From Aliarcobacter sp. (GTDB lineage: Bacteria; Campylobacterota; Campylobacteria; Campylobacterales; Arcobacteraceae): a stretch of 64,000 nt of DNA. Made by a program: the position numbers and the translations under genes. The stretch is from contig JAQVBE010000002.1 in assembly GCA_028690445.1 (NCBI GenBank), positions 124,001-188,000 on the forward strand, given 5' to 3'. Every line of letters begins with the position of its first letter. Position 1 is the first letter of the stretch. The notes beneath the pieces were generated by a model. That model was not told the DNA's origin. It saw only the letters and a list, made by a program, of their open reading frames with translations, and made no database searches. Of the stretch, positions 53,377-62,749 are shown in pieces.

Positions 53377-54237
53377 TTGGAAAAAGAGTTAGAAAAAAAC
53401 ATTGATACTTTAACAAAAGACATAACTTCATATATTCCACATAATATTGTAGAAATAGTTGGGGCTTATACTTTCTCTTTAGTGATGGCATTATTGGTTT
53501 TTATTATTGGGAAATGGGTCGTTAATAAAATTGTTGATATTTTAGGAACGGTTTTACGAAAAGTAAAAGGTATGGATGAAACTCTAATTAAATTTTTAGA
53601 GAATATCGTTTATTACGCATTAATGATAATTGTTCTTTTAACAGCTTTAGGGAAATTAGGTGTAGAAACAACTTCATTTTTAGCAATTTTAGGAGCTGCT
53701 GGTTTGGCTATTGGTTTAGCATTAAAAGACTCTTTAGGAAATTTTGCTTCAGGTGTTATGATAATTTTATTTAAACCTTTTAAAGTTGATGATACAGTGA
53801 CAGCAGGTGGAGTTACTGGAACAGTAAAAGAAGTTGGTATTTTTAATTCTATATTTGTAACTGCTGATAATCAAAAAATTATTGTTCCAAATGGCGCAAT
53901 TACAACGGGTACAATTACAAATGTAAATGCTTATGAAACTAGAAGAATTGATTTAGTTATTGCTATTGGATATAAAGATGATATTAAAAAAGCAAAAGAA
54001 GTATTAACAAATGTTGCAACTTCTAATGAAAAAGTTTTAGTTGATAAAGGAATTACTGTTGTTGTTTCTGAACTTGCAGAATCATCAGTAAATTTTACAA
54101 TAAATGTTTGGGTTAAAACATCTGATTATGGAGAAGTTAAATTTTATTTATTAGAAAATATCAAACTTTCATTTGATAGAGAAGGAATTTCTATTCCATA
54201 TCCTCAACAAGATGTGCACCACTATAACAAAATTTAA
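53377..54237 (+). CDS. mscS: MscS-type small-conductance mechanosensitive channel
   Basis: Three membrane segments lie near residues 27-50, 70-90 and 96-125; the third has the pore-lining Ala/Gly pattern AAGLAIGLALKDSLGNFASG. The beta-domain block KPFKVDDTVTAGGVTGTV and the IVPNGAI segment follow. It releases solutes on osmotic down-shock. The start is TTG at 53377. The 286-residue length matches E. coli MscS. The end overlaps the cca start by 26 bases. Confidence 0.94.
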   Translation: MEKELEKNIDTLTKDITSYIPHNIVEIVGAYTFSLVMALLVFIIGKWVVNKIVDILGTVLRKVKGMDETLIKFLENIVYYALMIIVLLTALGKLGVETTSFLAILGAAGLAIGLALKDSLGNFASGVMIILFKPFKVDDTVTAGGVTGTVKEVGIFNSIFVTADNQKIIVPNGAITTGTITNVNAYETRRIDLVIAIGYKDDIKKAKEVLTNVATSNEKVLVDKGITVVVSELAESSVNFTINVWVKTSDYGEVKFYLLENIKLSFDREGISIPYPQQDVHHYNKI

Positions 54238-55609
54238 TTTACCTTCTATTTTAGAAGAGATTCTAAAAGACTTACAAAAAATTGGAGCAACTCCAATTTT
54301 AGTAGGTGGTTGTGTTCGTGATTACTTTTTAAATATTCCTGTTAAAGATTATGATGTAGAAATCTTTGGAATAGACTGCATTCAAACAATAGAAAAATCT
54401 TTACAAAAATTTGGTAGCATTAAATTGGTTGGAAAGTCATTTGGAGTTTTAACTCTAAGAGTTAATAAATATGATTTTGATTTTGCACTTCCGCGAACTG
54501 AAACAAAAATAGGTTTATCTCATCAAGATTTTGAAGTAATAACAAACGCTAGTTTAAGTTTTAAAGAAGCAGCTATAAGAAGAGATTTTACTATAAATGC
54601 AATTGGGTATGATTTTTTTAAAGAAGAATTTCTTGACCCTTTTGATGGAATAGAAGACTTAAAGACTAAAACTATAAAACATATAAATGATAAAACTTTT
54701 ATAGAAGATTCTTTGAGAGTTTATCGAGCTGTTGCGTTTGCTTCAAGATTTGATTTTAAAATAGAAGAAAAAACAAAAGAACTTTGTAAACAAATAGTGC
54801 TTAAAAATGAGTTAGAATATTTACCAAAAGAGAGAATTTATGAAGAGTTCAAAAAACTTTTTTTAAAATCATCAAAACCTTCAATTGCTTTTGAACTGAT
54901 GAGAGAATTAGGAGTTCTAAAATATTTTAGTGAACTAGAACTTTTAATAGATTGTATTCAAGAAGCTGAATATCATCCTGAAGGTGATGTTTGGGTTCAT
55001 ACAATGATGGCATTAGATGAAATGGCAAGAATTTTAAAAGGAGAAAAAATAAAAGATGAATATAAAAAACTTTATCTGTTTTATGCAACTCTTTGCCATG
55101 ATTTTGGAAAACCATTTTGTACAAAAGAAATAAATGGGAAAATAACTTCCCATAAACATGAGAATTTAGGGATAGAACCTACAATTAGCTTTTTATCAAA
55201 ACTCACAAATGAAAAGAAATTTATAGAAATAGTTTGTTCCTTGGTAAAAAATCATCTTGCTCCTTTTCAATTATATAAAACAGAATCATCTTTAAAAGCT
55301 GTAAAAAGATTGTCTTTGAAAGTAAATATTGAAGATTTATGTTTAGTTTGTTTAGCTGATTGTTTAGGTAGAACCATAAAAGATAAAGAAAAATGCCCAG
55401 AGGCAACTTCATGGCTTTTAGCAAAAGCAAAAGAATTAGATATTCATAATGAGCCAATCAAACCAATAATTCAAGGAAGAGATTTAATTAAACTTGGATT
55501 TAAACCAAGTAATAAATTTAAAGAAATTTTAGAATTTGCTTTTGATTTACAATTGGATGAGCATTTAGAAAAAGAAATAATCATAAAAAAAATTATTGAA
55601 AGATATTAA
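54212..55609 (+). CDS. cca: CCA-adding tRNA nucleotidyltransferase with HD domain
   Basis: The nucleotidyltransferase core has GGCVRDYFLN near residue 29, the catalytic DYDVEIFG near 45 and RRDFTINAIGYD near 122. An HD hydrolase-like domain follows with ATLCHDFGKP near 293. It repairs or adds the tRNA 3' CCA end. The start at 54212 gives a normal N-terminus; an upstream in-frame ATG at 54173 lies deeper inside mscS. Length is 465 residues. Confidence 0.92.
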   Translation: MCTTITKFNLPSILEEILKDLQKIGATPILVGGCVRDYFLNIPVKDYDVEIFGIDCIQTIEKSLQKFGSIKLVGKSFGVLTLRVNKYDFDFALPRTETKIGLSHQDFEVITNASLSFKEAAIRRDFTINAIGYDFFKEEFLDPFDGIEDLKTKTIKHINDKTFIEDSLRVYRAVAFASRFDFKIEEKTKELCKQIVLKNELEYLPKERIYEEFKKLFLKSSKPSIAFELMRELGVLKYFSELELLIDCIQEAEYHPEGDVWVHTMMALDEMARILKGEKIKDEYKKLYLFYATLCHDFGKPFCTKEINGKITSHKHENLGIEPTISFLSKLTNEKKFIEIVCSLVKNHLAPFQLYKTESSLKAVKRLSLKVNIEDLCLVCLADCLGRTIKDKEKCPEATSWLLAKAKELDIHNEPIKPIIQGRDLIKLGFKPSNKFKEILEFAFDLQLDEHLEKEIIIKKIIERY

Positions 55610-55676
55610 AATAATTTTTTTAAGTTAAATTTAAAATAAAAATAATAAAATATGCTCAACTTTAAAAGGAGAAAAT

Positions 55677-56114
55677 ATGAAAAAAATTATTACAATGTTA
55701 GCAGTTGCTGGATTAACAGCATCACTTTATGCAAATGAAAATACAGGTTGTGGATTAGGTTCGCTTATAATTAAAAATCAAAGTACGACAGCACTACAAG
55801 TATTAGCTGCGACTACAAATGGAACTTCAGGAAATCAAACTTTTGGTATTACAAGTGGTACATCAAATTGTGCTAAACCAAATAATTTTGTATCAAATGA
55901 TAAATTAAATAGATTTGTTTCTGAAAATATGGATGAATTAGCAATGGATATTTCATCAGGAAAAGGTGAAACTTTATCAACTGTTGCAAAGCTTATGAAT
56001 GTAGAAAATACACCTGAATTTTCTGCTAAATTACAAGCTAATTTTTCAACTATTTATTCAAGTGAAAATGTAACTTCAGCTACTGTTATTGATTCAATTG
56101 CTAAATATATGTAA
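55677..56114 (+). CDS. DUF3015 exported protein
   Basis: A signal peptide (about 19 residues) is followed by a 126-residue domain with the DUF3015 pattern: GCGLGSLIIKNQS near residue 24, TFGITSGTSNC near 61, and a helical C-terminal half. Two conserved Cys (25 and 71) may form a disulfide. The function is unknown. The gene for a DUF4105 protein begins just after, and the two families often occur together. Confidence 0.85.
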   Translation: MKKIITMLAVAGLTASLYANENTGCGLGSLIIKNQSTTALQVLAATTNGTSGNQTFGITSGTSNCAKPNNFVSNDKLNRFVSENMDELAMDISSGKGETLSTVAKLMNVENTPEFSAKLQANFSTIYSSENVTSATVIDSIAKYM

Positions 56115-56118
56115 TTTC

Positions 56119-57900
56119 TTGAATAGAAAAAGTAAGTATTTTTTACTTACTTTTCTATTTTCTACTCTTTGTTTTTCTTCTCCAACCACAGATTCGTTTA
56201 TTGAACAAACAAAACTTTATGAAAATCCATATTGGTCAAAATTATTGCATTATACAAATGGTAAAAGTGAAATAGATTCAGATAACTTTTTTATATCAAA
56301 AGATGGTAAAACTGATTTAAAAAAAGAGTTATTTGAAACTATAAACTCTTTAGAAAATGCTCAAAATAATGTTTTATGTAGATTTCCTTTAAGAGTAAAA
56401 TGGCTAAAAGAAAATATTCCTTCATTAGAAAAAGATATTGTTACTTATCCTTGTACTGAGCTGGATGAATATATTTCTTCTATTGATGCAAAATATGTGA
56501 CAATGGTATTTCCAACAGCTCATATAAATTCACCAGCATCAATGTACGGACATACTTTTTTAAGAGTTTCTTCCAATGAAGATACTCCTTTAATATCAAA
56601 TGCAATAAATTTTGCCGCAAAAACAGATGATACAAATGGTTTTATTTTTGCTTACAAAGGTTTATTTGGCGAATATGAAGGAAGATATTCAATTTTACCT
56701 TATTATGAAAAAATCAAAGAATATAATAATTTAGAACAAAGAGATATTTGGGAATATGATTTAGATTTAACGCAAGAGCAAATAGATAGATTGGTTTTAC
56801 ATGCTTTTGAGTTAAAAAATTCATATTCTGATTATTTCTTTTTTAAAGAAAATTGTTCTTATAATATTTTGTGGTTATTAGAAGTTTCAAGAAATGATTT
56901 AGATTTGGTTAGTCATTTTACTTTTAAAACTGTTCCTCTTGATTCTATTAAAATATTAAGATCATATAATTTAATAAAAGATTCAAGATTTCGTTATTCA
57001 AATATGGGAAAAATGAAAAATATTTTAGAGAAGAAAATAGAAAATAAAGAGTATTTAAAAACTTTTATAAATGAGAATAAACCTTTAAATGAATCATTGA
57101 GTACAGATGATAAAATATCATACTTAGATTTTAAGATTTTATATTTACAATATCAAAGAGCAAATAATCAATATGATAAAAAAGAATATTTAAATAAATA
57201 TTTACAATTATTAAAAGAAAGAAGTTCTTATAATAAAGCTTCTTCTTATGATATAAAAACTCCATTTAATCCTTTAGATTCACATGATTCTGCGAAAGTA
57301 TCATTTTTTTATGATTCAAGGGATAGTTTTGAATTAGGATTAAAACCAGTTTATACTGATATTTATGATATAAGTGATGGTTATTTAGAAGGTGCTTACA
57401 TTGATTTTTTTGATTTAAATATCAAAAAAATCAAAGATGAAAAGATTAAACTAGATAAATTTACTCTTTTAAAAATAAACTCATTAGCCCAACAAGATAT
57501 GATTTTTAAGCCATTTTCTTGGGGAATTGATTTAGGATATGAACATTTTAAAGATCAAAATGATTATTTAAAAATAAAACCAGAAACAGGGCTTACTTTT
57601 GGAAATGAGAAGAATTTTATTTATACTATGATTGGTTCTAATCTTTATTATAAAAATAGTGATCAGTTATATTCTGTTGGAACATCTATTGGATTTATAA
57701 CAAATCAATTTGAGGATATAAAACTAGGAATTAAATACTCTTATGATAAATATAATAAAAGCCTTGAAAACAATGAAGTTGAAATATTTGCAACTTATAA
57801 AATAGAGCGAAATGTAGCATTAAATATAAAATATATAAATGATGATTTATATAAAGATAATAAAGAACGAATAAAAGCTGGAATTTTTTACTATTTTTAA
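56119..57900 (+). CDS. DUF4105 (Lnb-type) envelope protein
   Basis: A signal peptide follows the TTG start (then NRKSKYFLLTFLFSTLCFSS). The N-terminal domain has the family motif TAHINSPASMYGHTFLRV near residue 138 and FFFKENCSYNILWLLE near 242, including His and Cys that resemble a thiol-protease-like site. The last 200 residues alternate in beta-strand fashion and end in YYF, as outer-membrane barrels do. The start at 56119, 4 bases after the DUF3015 stop, is chosen as it yields the signal peptide; the upstream TTG at 56089 would not. No clear ribosome site is seen. Confidence 0.82.
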   Translation: MNRKSKYFLLTFLFSTLCFSSPTTDSFIEQTKLYENPYWSKLLHYTNGKSEIDSDNFFISKDGKTDLKKELFETINSLENAQNNVLCRFPLRVKWLKENIPSLEKDIVTYPCTELDEYISSIDAKYVTMVFPTAHINSPASMYGHTFLRVSSNEDTPLISNAINFAAKTDDTNGFIFAYKGLFGEYEGRYSILPYYEKIKEYNNLEQRDIWEYDLDLTQEQIDRLVLHAFELKNSYSDYFFFKENCSYNILWLLEVSRNDLDLVSHFTFKTVPLDSIKILRSYNLIKDSRFRYSNMGKMKNILEKKIENKEYLKTFINENKPLNESLSTDDKISYLDFKILYLQYQRANNQYDKKEYLNKYLQLLKERSSYNKASSYDIKTPFNPLDSHDSAKVSFFYDSRDSFELGLKPVYTDIYDISDGYLEGAYIDFFDLNIKKIKDEKIKLDKFTLLKINSLAQQDMIFKPFSWGIDLGYEHFKDQNDYLKIKPETGLTFGNEKNFIYTMIGSNLYYKNSDQLYSVGTSIGFITNQFEDIKLGIKYSYDKYNKSLENNEVEIFATYKIERNVALNIKYINDDLYKDNKERIKAGIFYYF

Positions 57901-57930
57901 AAGATTAAAGAGAATTCTCTTTAATCTTTT
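57899..57930. terminator. Bidirectional terminator between DUF4105 gene and lnt
   Basis: A perfect 32-base palindrome with 16-base arms and T/A runs at both ends lies between convergent genes. Confidence 0.9.
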
Positions 57931-57933
57931 ATG

Positions 57934-59166
57934 TTATGGTCTATAAATCCTGTTTGAACTACCATTTGCAATATGATAGATATTTACATCATATTTTTTA
58001 GAGTAATATTTAAGTAATAAATGTTGTAGTGTTGGCTCAATAGATGGAGTAAACCAAGCATTATTCGATATTGCAATCATATATTCTGTATCACCTAAAT
58101 TCTCAAATATTTTATCTGTTGTTGCTTCATAACAAATTGCATTTCTGAATTTTTCACCTTTTATTGTAAAATCAGTTGCTTTACTAGCTTTTGAATAATC
58201 TTGCGCACCATTATAAAAAACTTTATTTATTAAATCAACAAAAAATTTTGGAAAAGGGATTTCTTCTCCAAAAGGAACTAAAACAACTTTTTTAGCAACT
58301 TGTACAACGCCATTACTAAAATGATAAGAAGCATTATAAATTTGGTCATTTTCTATATATATAGCGCCCGTAATAATATCAATCTTAGTAGATAATTCTT
58401 TTAGTTTTTGAAATAAAATTTCATTCCTATTTAGTGGAGTTGTAAATGCAGTTTCTGGTAAAATTACTAAATCTTTATTTTGGCTTATTGCATAATATAT
58501 TTCATCAAAATTTTGTTGTTCAAGGGTTGGTTTATATCGTTTGTCCCATCTTAGATTTTGATTTACATTCATTTGTGGCATATAAATTTTAGCATTAGGA
58601 TTTTGAATATAATGACCTTTTGGGAAAGATAAAGCAAATAAAAGAGGAATAATTCCCAAAATCTTGAATCTTTTTAGTTTTATAATAAAATAAAAAGAAA
58701 TTAGAACCAAAATAAAACTCAGTTTATCAATACCAATGTAAGAATCAATAAAAATAAGTTCAAATTTCATCCAATTAAAACCAAAAGGAGCAAAAAAAGT
58801 AAAAGCAAAAATAGCTAATATTCTAAATGTTAATCTATCAAATAATGCAAAAAGATAAAAAATTATTCCAAAAACAATTCCAATACAGATTAAAATAACA
58901 GGAGTTAAATATACTAAATCATAGTATTGTAAACTAACAGCCATCCACCAACACCATAAAATTCCTGTCATAAATCCGCTAATAAATAGGGCTTTTTTAG
59001 GAATAATTAATAAAAAATACAAAGCCAATAGAGCTATAACTGTATTTAAAAGTTTGATTTCTATATTGAAATAACTCAAATAAATAAAAGTACTTAATAA
59101 AATTGAGCTGATGAAGCCTTTTATTATGAAGTTTTTGTTAGAATAATCGCGTTTTAGTAAAAACAT
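57934..59166 (-). CDS. lnt: Apolipoprotein N-acyltransferase
   Basis: About eight N-terminal membrane segments precede a nitrilase-like domain with the catalytic triad: E in LPETAFTTP (about residue 240), K in AKKVVLVPFGEEIPF (about 295) and C in RNAICYEATT (about 342). It adds the third acyl chain to lipoproteins. At 410 residues it is shorter than the 510 of E. coli, which is usual in this phylum. It is divergent from yajC, with 28 bases between the start codons. Confidence 0.92.
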   Translation of the reverse strand: MFLLKRDYSNKNFIIKGFISSILLSTFIYLSYFNIEIKLLNTVIALLALYFLLIIPKKALFISGFMTGILWCWWMAVSLQYYDLVYLTPVILICIGIVFGIIFYLFALFDRLTFRILAIFAFTFFAPFGFNWMKFELIFIDSYIGIDKLSFILVLISFYFIIKLKRFKILGIIPLLFALSFPKGHYIQNPNAKIYMPQMNVNQNLRWDKRYKPTLEQQNFDEIYYAISQNKDLVILPETAFTTPLNRNEILFQKLKELSTKIDIITGAIYIENDQIYNASYHFSNGVVQVAKKVVLVPFGEEIPFPKFFVDLINKVFYNGAQDYSKASKATDFTIKGEKFRNAICYEATTDKIFENLGDTEYMIAISNNAWFTPSIEPTLQHLLLKYYSKKYDVNIYHIANGSSNRIYRP

Positions 59167-59194
59167 AATAAACTACTTCTTAAAAGGAAATTTG

Positions 59195-59461
59195 ATGAAT
59201 ACAGATTTAATAAGCTCATTGCTACCTCTAGTTGCATTATTTGCAATTTTTTACTTTTTAATTATCCGACCACAACAAAAACAAGCGAAAGCTCATAAAG
59301 ATATGGTTGCTAATTTGAAAAAAGGTGACAAAATTGTAACAAATGGTGGCTTAATTGTAGAGGTTGCAAAAGTAGAAGATACTTATTTTGTAGTAAAAAA
59401 CAGTGATAATACTGAAATGAAACTTATCAAAGAGTTTGTTGCTAAACTTTTAGTAGAATAA
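59195..59461 (+). CDS. yajC: YajC, Sec translocon accessory subunit
   Basis: The 88-residue protein has one N-terminal membrane segment, the IIRPQQKQAKAH block near residue 23 and the KGDKIVTNGGLIVEV block near 45, as in YajC. It associates with SecDF. ATG at 59195 is chosen over TTG at 59192, with AAAAGGAAA upstream. secD follows 79 bases later. Confidence 0.93.
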   Translation: MNTDLISSLLPLVALFAIFYFLIIRPQQKQAKAHKDMVANLKKGDKIVTNGGLIVEVAKVEDTYFVVKNSDNTEMKLIKEFVAKLLVE

Positions 59462-59540
59462 TTATCTTCAAAATCTATAAGGTATGTAATTTTACATATC
59501 TTATTTACTTCAAATTTAAAACCTAAACTAAGGAAAAAAA

Positions 59541-61106
59541 TTGAAAATTTTTAATTATAGACTTGTACTATTCCTATTATGTATGATTTTTGGTGTTGTT
59601 TTCTCAATTCCATCTTTATTACAAACAAATACAGGAAAAAAAATGGCATTAGGGCTTGATTTACAAGGTGGATTGCATATGCTTTTAGGTGTTAATACAC
59701 ATGAAGCAGTCGGTTCTAAGATTAAATCAATAGCTACAACCGTGAAATATTTTTCAGATGATGAAGAGTTGTTAATCGACGGATTGTTAATAAATGAAGA
59801 TAATGTTTCGTTTAGTGTATTGGATGCGGATGAAATTGCAAAAATGGATACGATGTTAAGTGGTATTAAAGGACTAGCTATCACAAAAAGTGGCTTAGAA
59901 TATACTATAAAATTAACACCTGAAGATATTATCAAAACTAAAGATTTGGCAGTTGCACAAGCTGTTGAAACAATTAGAAATAGACTTGACCAATTTGGAT
60001 TGTCTGAACCTAATGTTGTAAGACAAGGTGAAAGTGATATAGTCGTAGAATTACCAGGGATTAAAACAGCAGAAGATGAAAAAGCAGCAAAAGAGCTTAT
60101 TTCTAAACCTGCAAATCTCGAATTAATGGCAATTGACGAAGATAAAAATGACCAAGTTAATAACATGACAAATTCACAAGCTTCTTCTTATGGAGATGTT
60201 ATTTTAGAAGATACGAAAAATCCAAATTTAAGATATCTTGTAAAAGAGATTCCAATTTTAAATGGATCTCAAGTAATTGATGCACAAGTTGCATTCGATA
60301 AATCAAATCAAGCAATTATCAATTTTACATTAAATTCGACAGGTGCTAGAATCTTTGGAGAATTTACTTCTAAAAATATTGGAAAAAGATTAGCAGTAGT
60401 TTTAGATGGAAAAGTTTATTCAGCACCAAATATTAGAGAAAGAATTGGTGGGGGAAGTGGACAAATTTCAGGTGGATTTACAGTTGCTGAAGCTGGAAAT
60501 GTTGCAATTGCTTTAAGAAGTGGTGCATTACCTGCAACTGTTACTTTACTTGAAAAAAGAAGTGTTGGACCATCTTTGGGAGCTGATTCAATTAGAGCTT
60601 CATCAATTGCTTTAGTATCAGGGTTTTTGTTAGTTTTTGGATTTATGATTGTTTATTATAATGGCGCTGGAATTGTTGCAAATGTTGCATTAATTGCAAA
60701 TGTTTTTTTAATAATTGCAATAATGGCAATGTTTGGAGCGACATTAACACTCCCTGGAATGGCAGGAATTCTTTTAACAATAGGTATGGCAGTTGATGCG
60801 AATATTATTATAATCGAAAGAATTAGAGAAATATTAAGAGAAGGTGCATCAATTCCAAAAGCAATAGAAGATGGATATTTAAATGCAATTAGAGCAATTG
60901 TTGACTCGAATATTACTACTTTATTAGTTGCAGTTGTTTTATATGTTTATGGAACAGGTCCTATAAAAGGATTTGCGGTAACAATATCTATTGGAATTAT
61001 TACTTCAATGATAACGGGAATTTTAGGAACACACGGTATTTATCAGGCATTACTTGCAAGAGGTGTTAAAACAAAAAACACATATACGTGGTTTGGAGCT
61101 AAATAA
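59541..61106 (+). CDS. secD: SecD, protein-export membrane subunit
   Basis: One N-terminal membrane segment is followed by a large periplasmic region (about residues 30-345) and five membrane segments. Motifs include LGLDLQGGLHMLL near residue 36, the QFGLSEPNVVRQG block near 150, and GMAVDANIIIIERIREIL near 415. It uses the proton gradient to aid late steps of export. The start is TTG with AAGGAAAAAAA upstream. The 521-residue length is usual. secF overlaps by one base. Confidence 0.96.
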   Translation: MKIFNYRLVLFLLCMIFGVVFSIPSLLQTNTGKKMALGLDLQGGLHMLLGVNTHEAVGSKIKSIATTVKYFSDDEELLIDGLLINEDNVSFSVLDADEIAKMDTMLSGIKGLAITKSGLEYTIKLTPEDIIKTKDLAVAQAVETIRNRLDQFGLSEPNVVRQGESDIVVELPGIKTAEDEKAAKELISKPANLELMAIDEDKNDQVNNMTNSQASSYGDVILEDTKNPNLRYLVKEIPILNGSQVIDAQVAFDKSNQAIINFTLNSTGARIFGEFTSKNIGKRLAVVLDGKVYSAPNIRERIGGGSGQISGGFTVAEAGNVAIALRSGALPATVTLLEKRSVGPSLGADSIRASSIALVSGFLLVFGFMIVYYNGAGIVANVALIANVFLIIAIMAMFGATLTLPGMAGILLTIGMAVDANIIIIERIREILREGASIPKAIEDGYLNAIRAIVDSNITTLLVAVVLYVYGTGPIKGFAVTISIGIITSMITGILGTHGIYQALLARGVKTKNTYTWFGAK

Positions 61107-62074
61107 TGGAAATTTTTAAAACAAATAAAACTTATGGATTTATGGCAAAGAGAATACCACTTACAGCGGTTTCTGCAATATTAATAATTATTTCACTATT
61201 TTCTCTTTTTACTAAGGGATTAAATTTTGGTATTGATTTTGCAGGTGGAACAGTAATTCAAATAAAATATGATAAAGAAGCCCCAATTTCCGATATTAGA
61301 AATATTTTAAAAGAGACTAGCCATTCAAACGCAGCAATTACTAAATTTGGAAGTGATCAAGAGATAATTATTAGAATTACAGGTAGTAATAGTAGTTTAG
61401 GTAATGATATTGGTGAAGAACTAAAAACAACTTTAGCAAATACTGGTAATTTTGAAATTAGAAGAGTTGATATGGTTGGTGCAAAAGTTGGTGGTGAACT
61501 TGCTGAAAAAGGTTTAATGTCACTTCTTTTATCTTTTATTGGAATCATTATTTACGTATCTTTTAGATTTAATTGGAAATTTGCACTTGTTTCTTTGCTT
61601 GCATTAGTTCATGATGTTATTATTGCAATTGGTGCTGTTTCTTTATTTAATGTAGAAGTAAATCTAGATATATTGGCAGCAATTTTAACACTTTTGGGGT
61701 ATTCATTAAATGATACAATTATTATTTTTGATAGAATCAGAGAAGTTATTCAAACTACTAAAGAAGATGATCTAGAGAAATTAATTGATGATTCAGTTAG
61801 TAGAACTTTACCAAGAACGGTATTAACATCATTAACAGTACTTTTTACAGTTTTAACTCTTTATTTATTTGGTGGAGAAATAATAAATGGATTCGCCTTT
61901 ACTATGTTAGTTGGAGTAATCGTAGGTACCTATTCTTCTATCTTTGTTGCTTCATCTTTCTTAGTTAATTTTAGATTCTCGATTGCAGATTATCGTGCAA
62001 AAGAGGTTGAGATAATTAGAGTTAAAAAAGAAAAAGCTAAAAATAGAGCTATGTTCGAACAAGGTACACTTTAA
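61106..62074 (+). CDS. secF: SecF, protein-export membrane subunit
   Basis: The 322-residue protein has six membrane segments with LNFGIDFAGGTVIQIKY near residue 38 and LLGYSLNDTIIIFDRIREV near 195. It forms a complex with SecD and YajC. The start codon is the ATG overlapping the secD stop (TAATG). A terminator follows 36 bases after the stop. Confidence 0.96.
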   Translation: MEIFKTNKTYGFMAKRIPLTAVSAILIIISLFSLFTKGLNFGIDFAGGTVIQIKYDKEAPISDIRNILKETSHSNAAITKFGSDQEIIIRITGSNSSLGNDIGEELKTTLANTGNFEIRRVDMVGAKVGGELAEKGLMSLLLSFIGIIIYVSFRFNWKFALVSLLALVHDVIIAIGAVSLFNVEVNLDILAAILTLLGYSLNDTIIIFDRIREVIQTTKEDDLEKLIDDSVSRTLPRTVLTSLTVLFTVLTLYLFGGEIINGFAFTMLVGVIVGTYSSIFVASSFLVNFRFSIADYRAKEVEIIRVKKEKAKNRAMFEQGTL

Positions 62075-62109
62075 TATTTGCTAGTTTATAAATATAATTA
62101 TGTTTTTAT

Positions 62110-62148
62110 AAAGGAGAGAGTCTTTTGACTTTCTCCTTTTTTTTTTTT
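62110..62148 (+). terminator. Terminator of the yajC-secD-secF operon
   Basis: A 13-base stem with one G-T pair (62110-62122 with 62127-62139) and a 4-base loop runs into 12 T residues. Confidence 0.93.
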
Positions 62149-62404
62149 GATTTAATTTTATTAGAGTTTTGAGAGCTATTTATGGTGATGCTTTTTGAAA
62201 CACTGTGAATTTTTTTTTATAATGTAAGCAGATGAAGTAATAAATTTCGGGACATTAATTTATCAATTAATCATCTAAACAAGACAAAATACAAGAAGAA
62301 ATAGGATTATAAAAATATTCAAAAGAACCATAAAAAGCAATTATTTATCATTCTTTAGCTAAAATAATAGTCTTAACAAAAGCAAAAATTATAAAAGGAT
62401 AAAA
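62149..62404. other. Intergenic region without recognised gene
   Basis: This AT-rich stretch of about 250 bases holds no supported coding frame or RNA gene. It probably contains the promoter of the DUF6394-like gene; AAAGGA lies just before that gene's ATG. Short open runs around 62285-62350 look like degenerate coding sequence but match nothing I recognise. Confidence 0.6.
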
Positions 62405-62749
62405 ATGGATTGGGGTAAAGTAACCTATATTTTCTTTTCACTAATGTCTTTAACTACAACTGCTGGTTTTTTATATGAACCAAATGCTATTGCACTATTT
62501 ATTGCAGCAGGAGTTAATGTAATCTCTACAATATTAAAACTTGGAGTTAAAAATCTACTTGCAGCTGAATTATTAGCTAGTTCGTTGGTTGCTGATTTAC
62601 ATCTGATTCCTGCATTTATGGTACTTACATTTTCAAATGATTTACCTTTAGCAATTTCTTTAGCGATTGGTGCCGTTGTTGCTAATATTTTTTCAATTGC
62701 TTTAGCTTTAATTGAAAGTTCAAAAAGTCAAAATAAGGATGAGTTTTAA
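62405..62749 (+). CDS. DUF6394-like membrane protein
   Basis: The 114-residue protein has four short membrane segments (about 5-20, 27-44, 50-76 and 80-103) and a polar tail. Its position directly before leuS with a one-base overlap is a pattern I recall for the DUF6394 family in Campylobacterota. Function is unknown. The ATG has AAAGGATAAAA upstream. Confidence 0.7.
   Translation: MDWGKVTYIFFSLMSLTTTAGFLYEPNAIALFIAAGVNVISTILKLGVKNLLAAELLASSLVADLHLIPAFMVLTFSNDLPLAISLAIGAVVANIFSIALALIESSKSQNKDEF

Noticed and set aside
59555..60166. Long minus-strand open frame opposite secD
   Set aside because: It is the mirror of a clearly coding gene, is Ser/Ile-rich without family features, and has no ribosome site.
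62285..62350. Short coding-like stretch before the DUF6394-like gene
   Set aside because: It has stops every few codons, no start and no family match.
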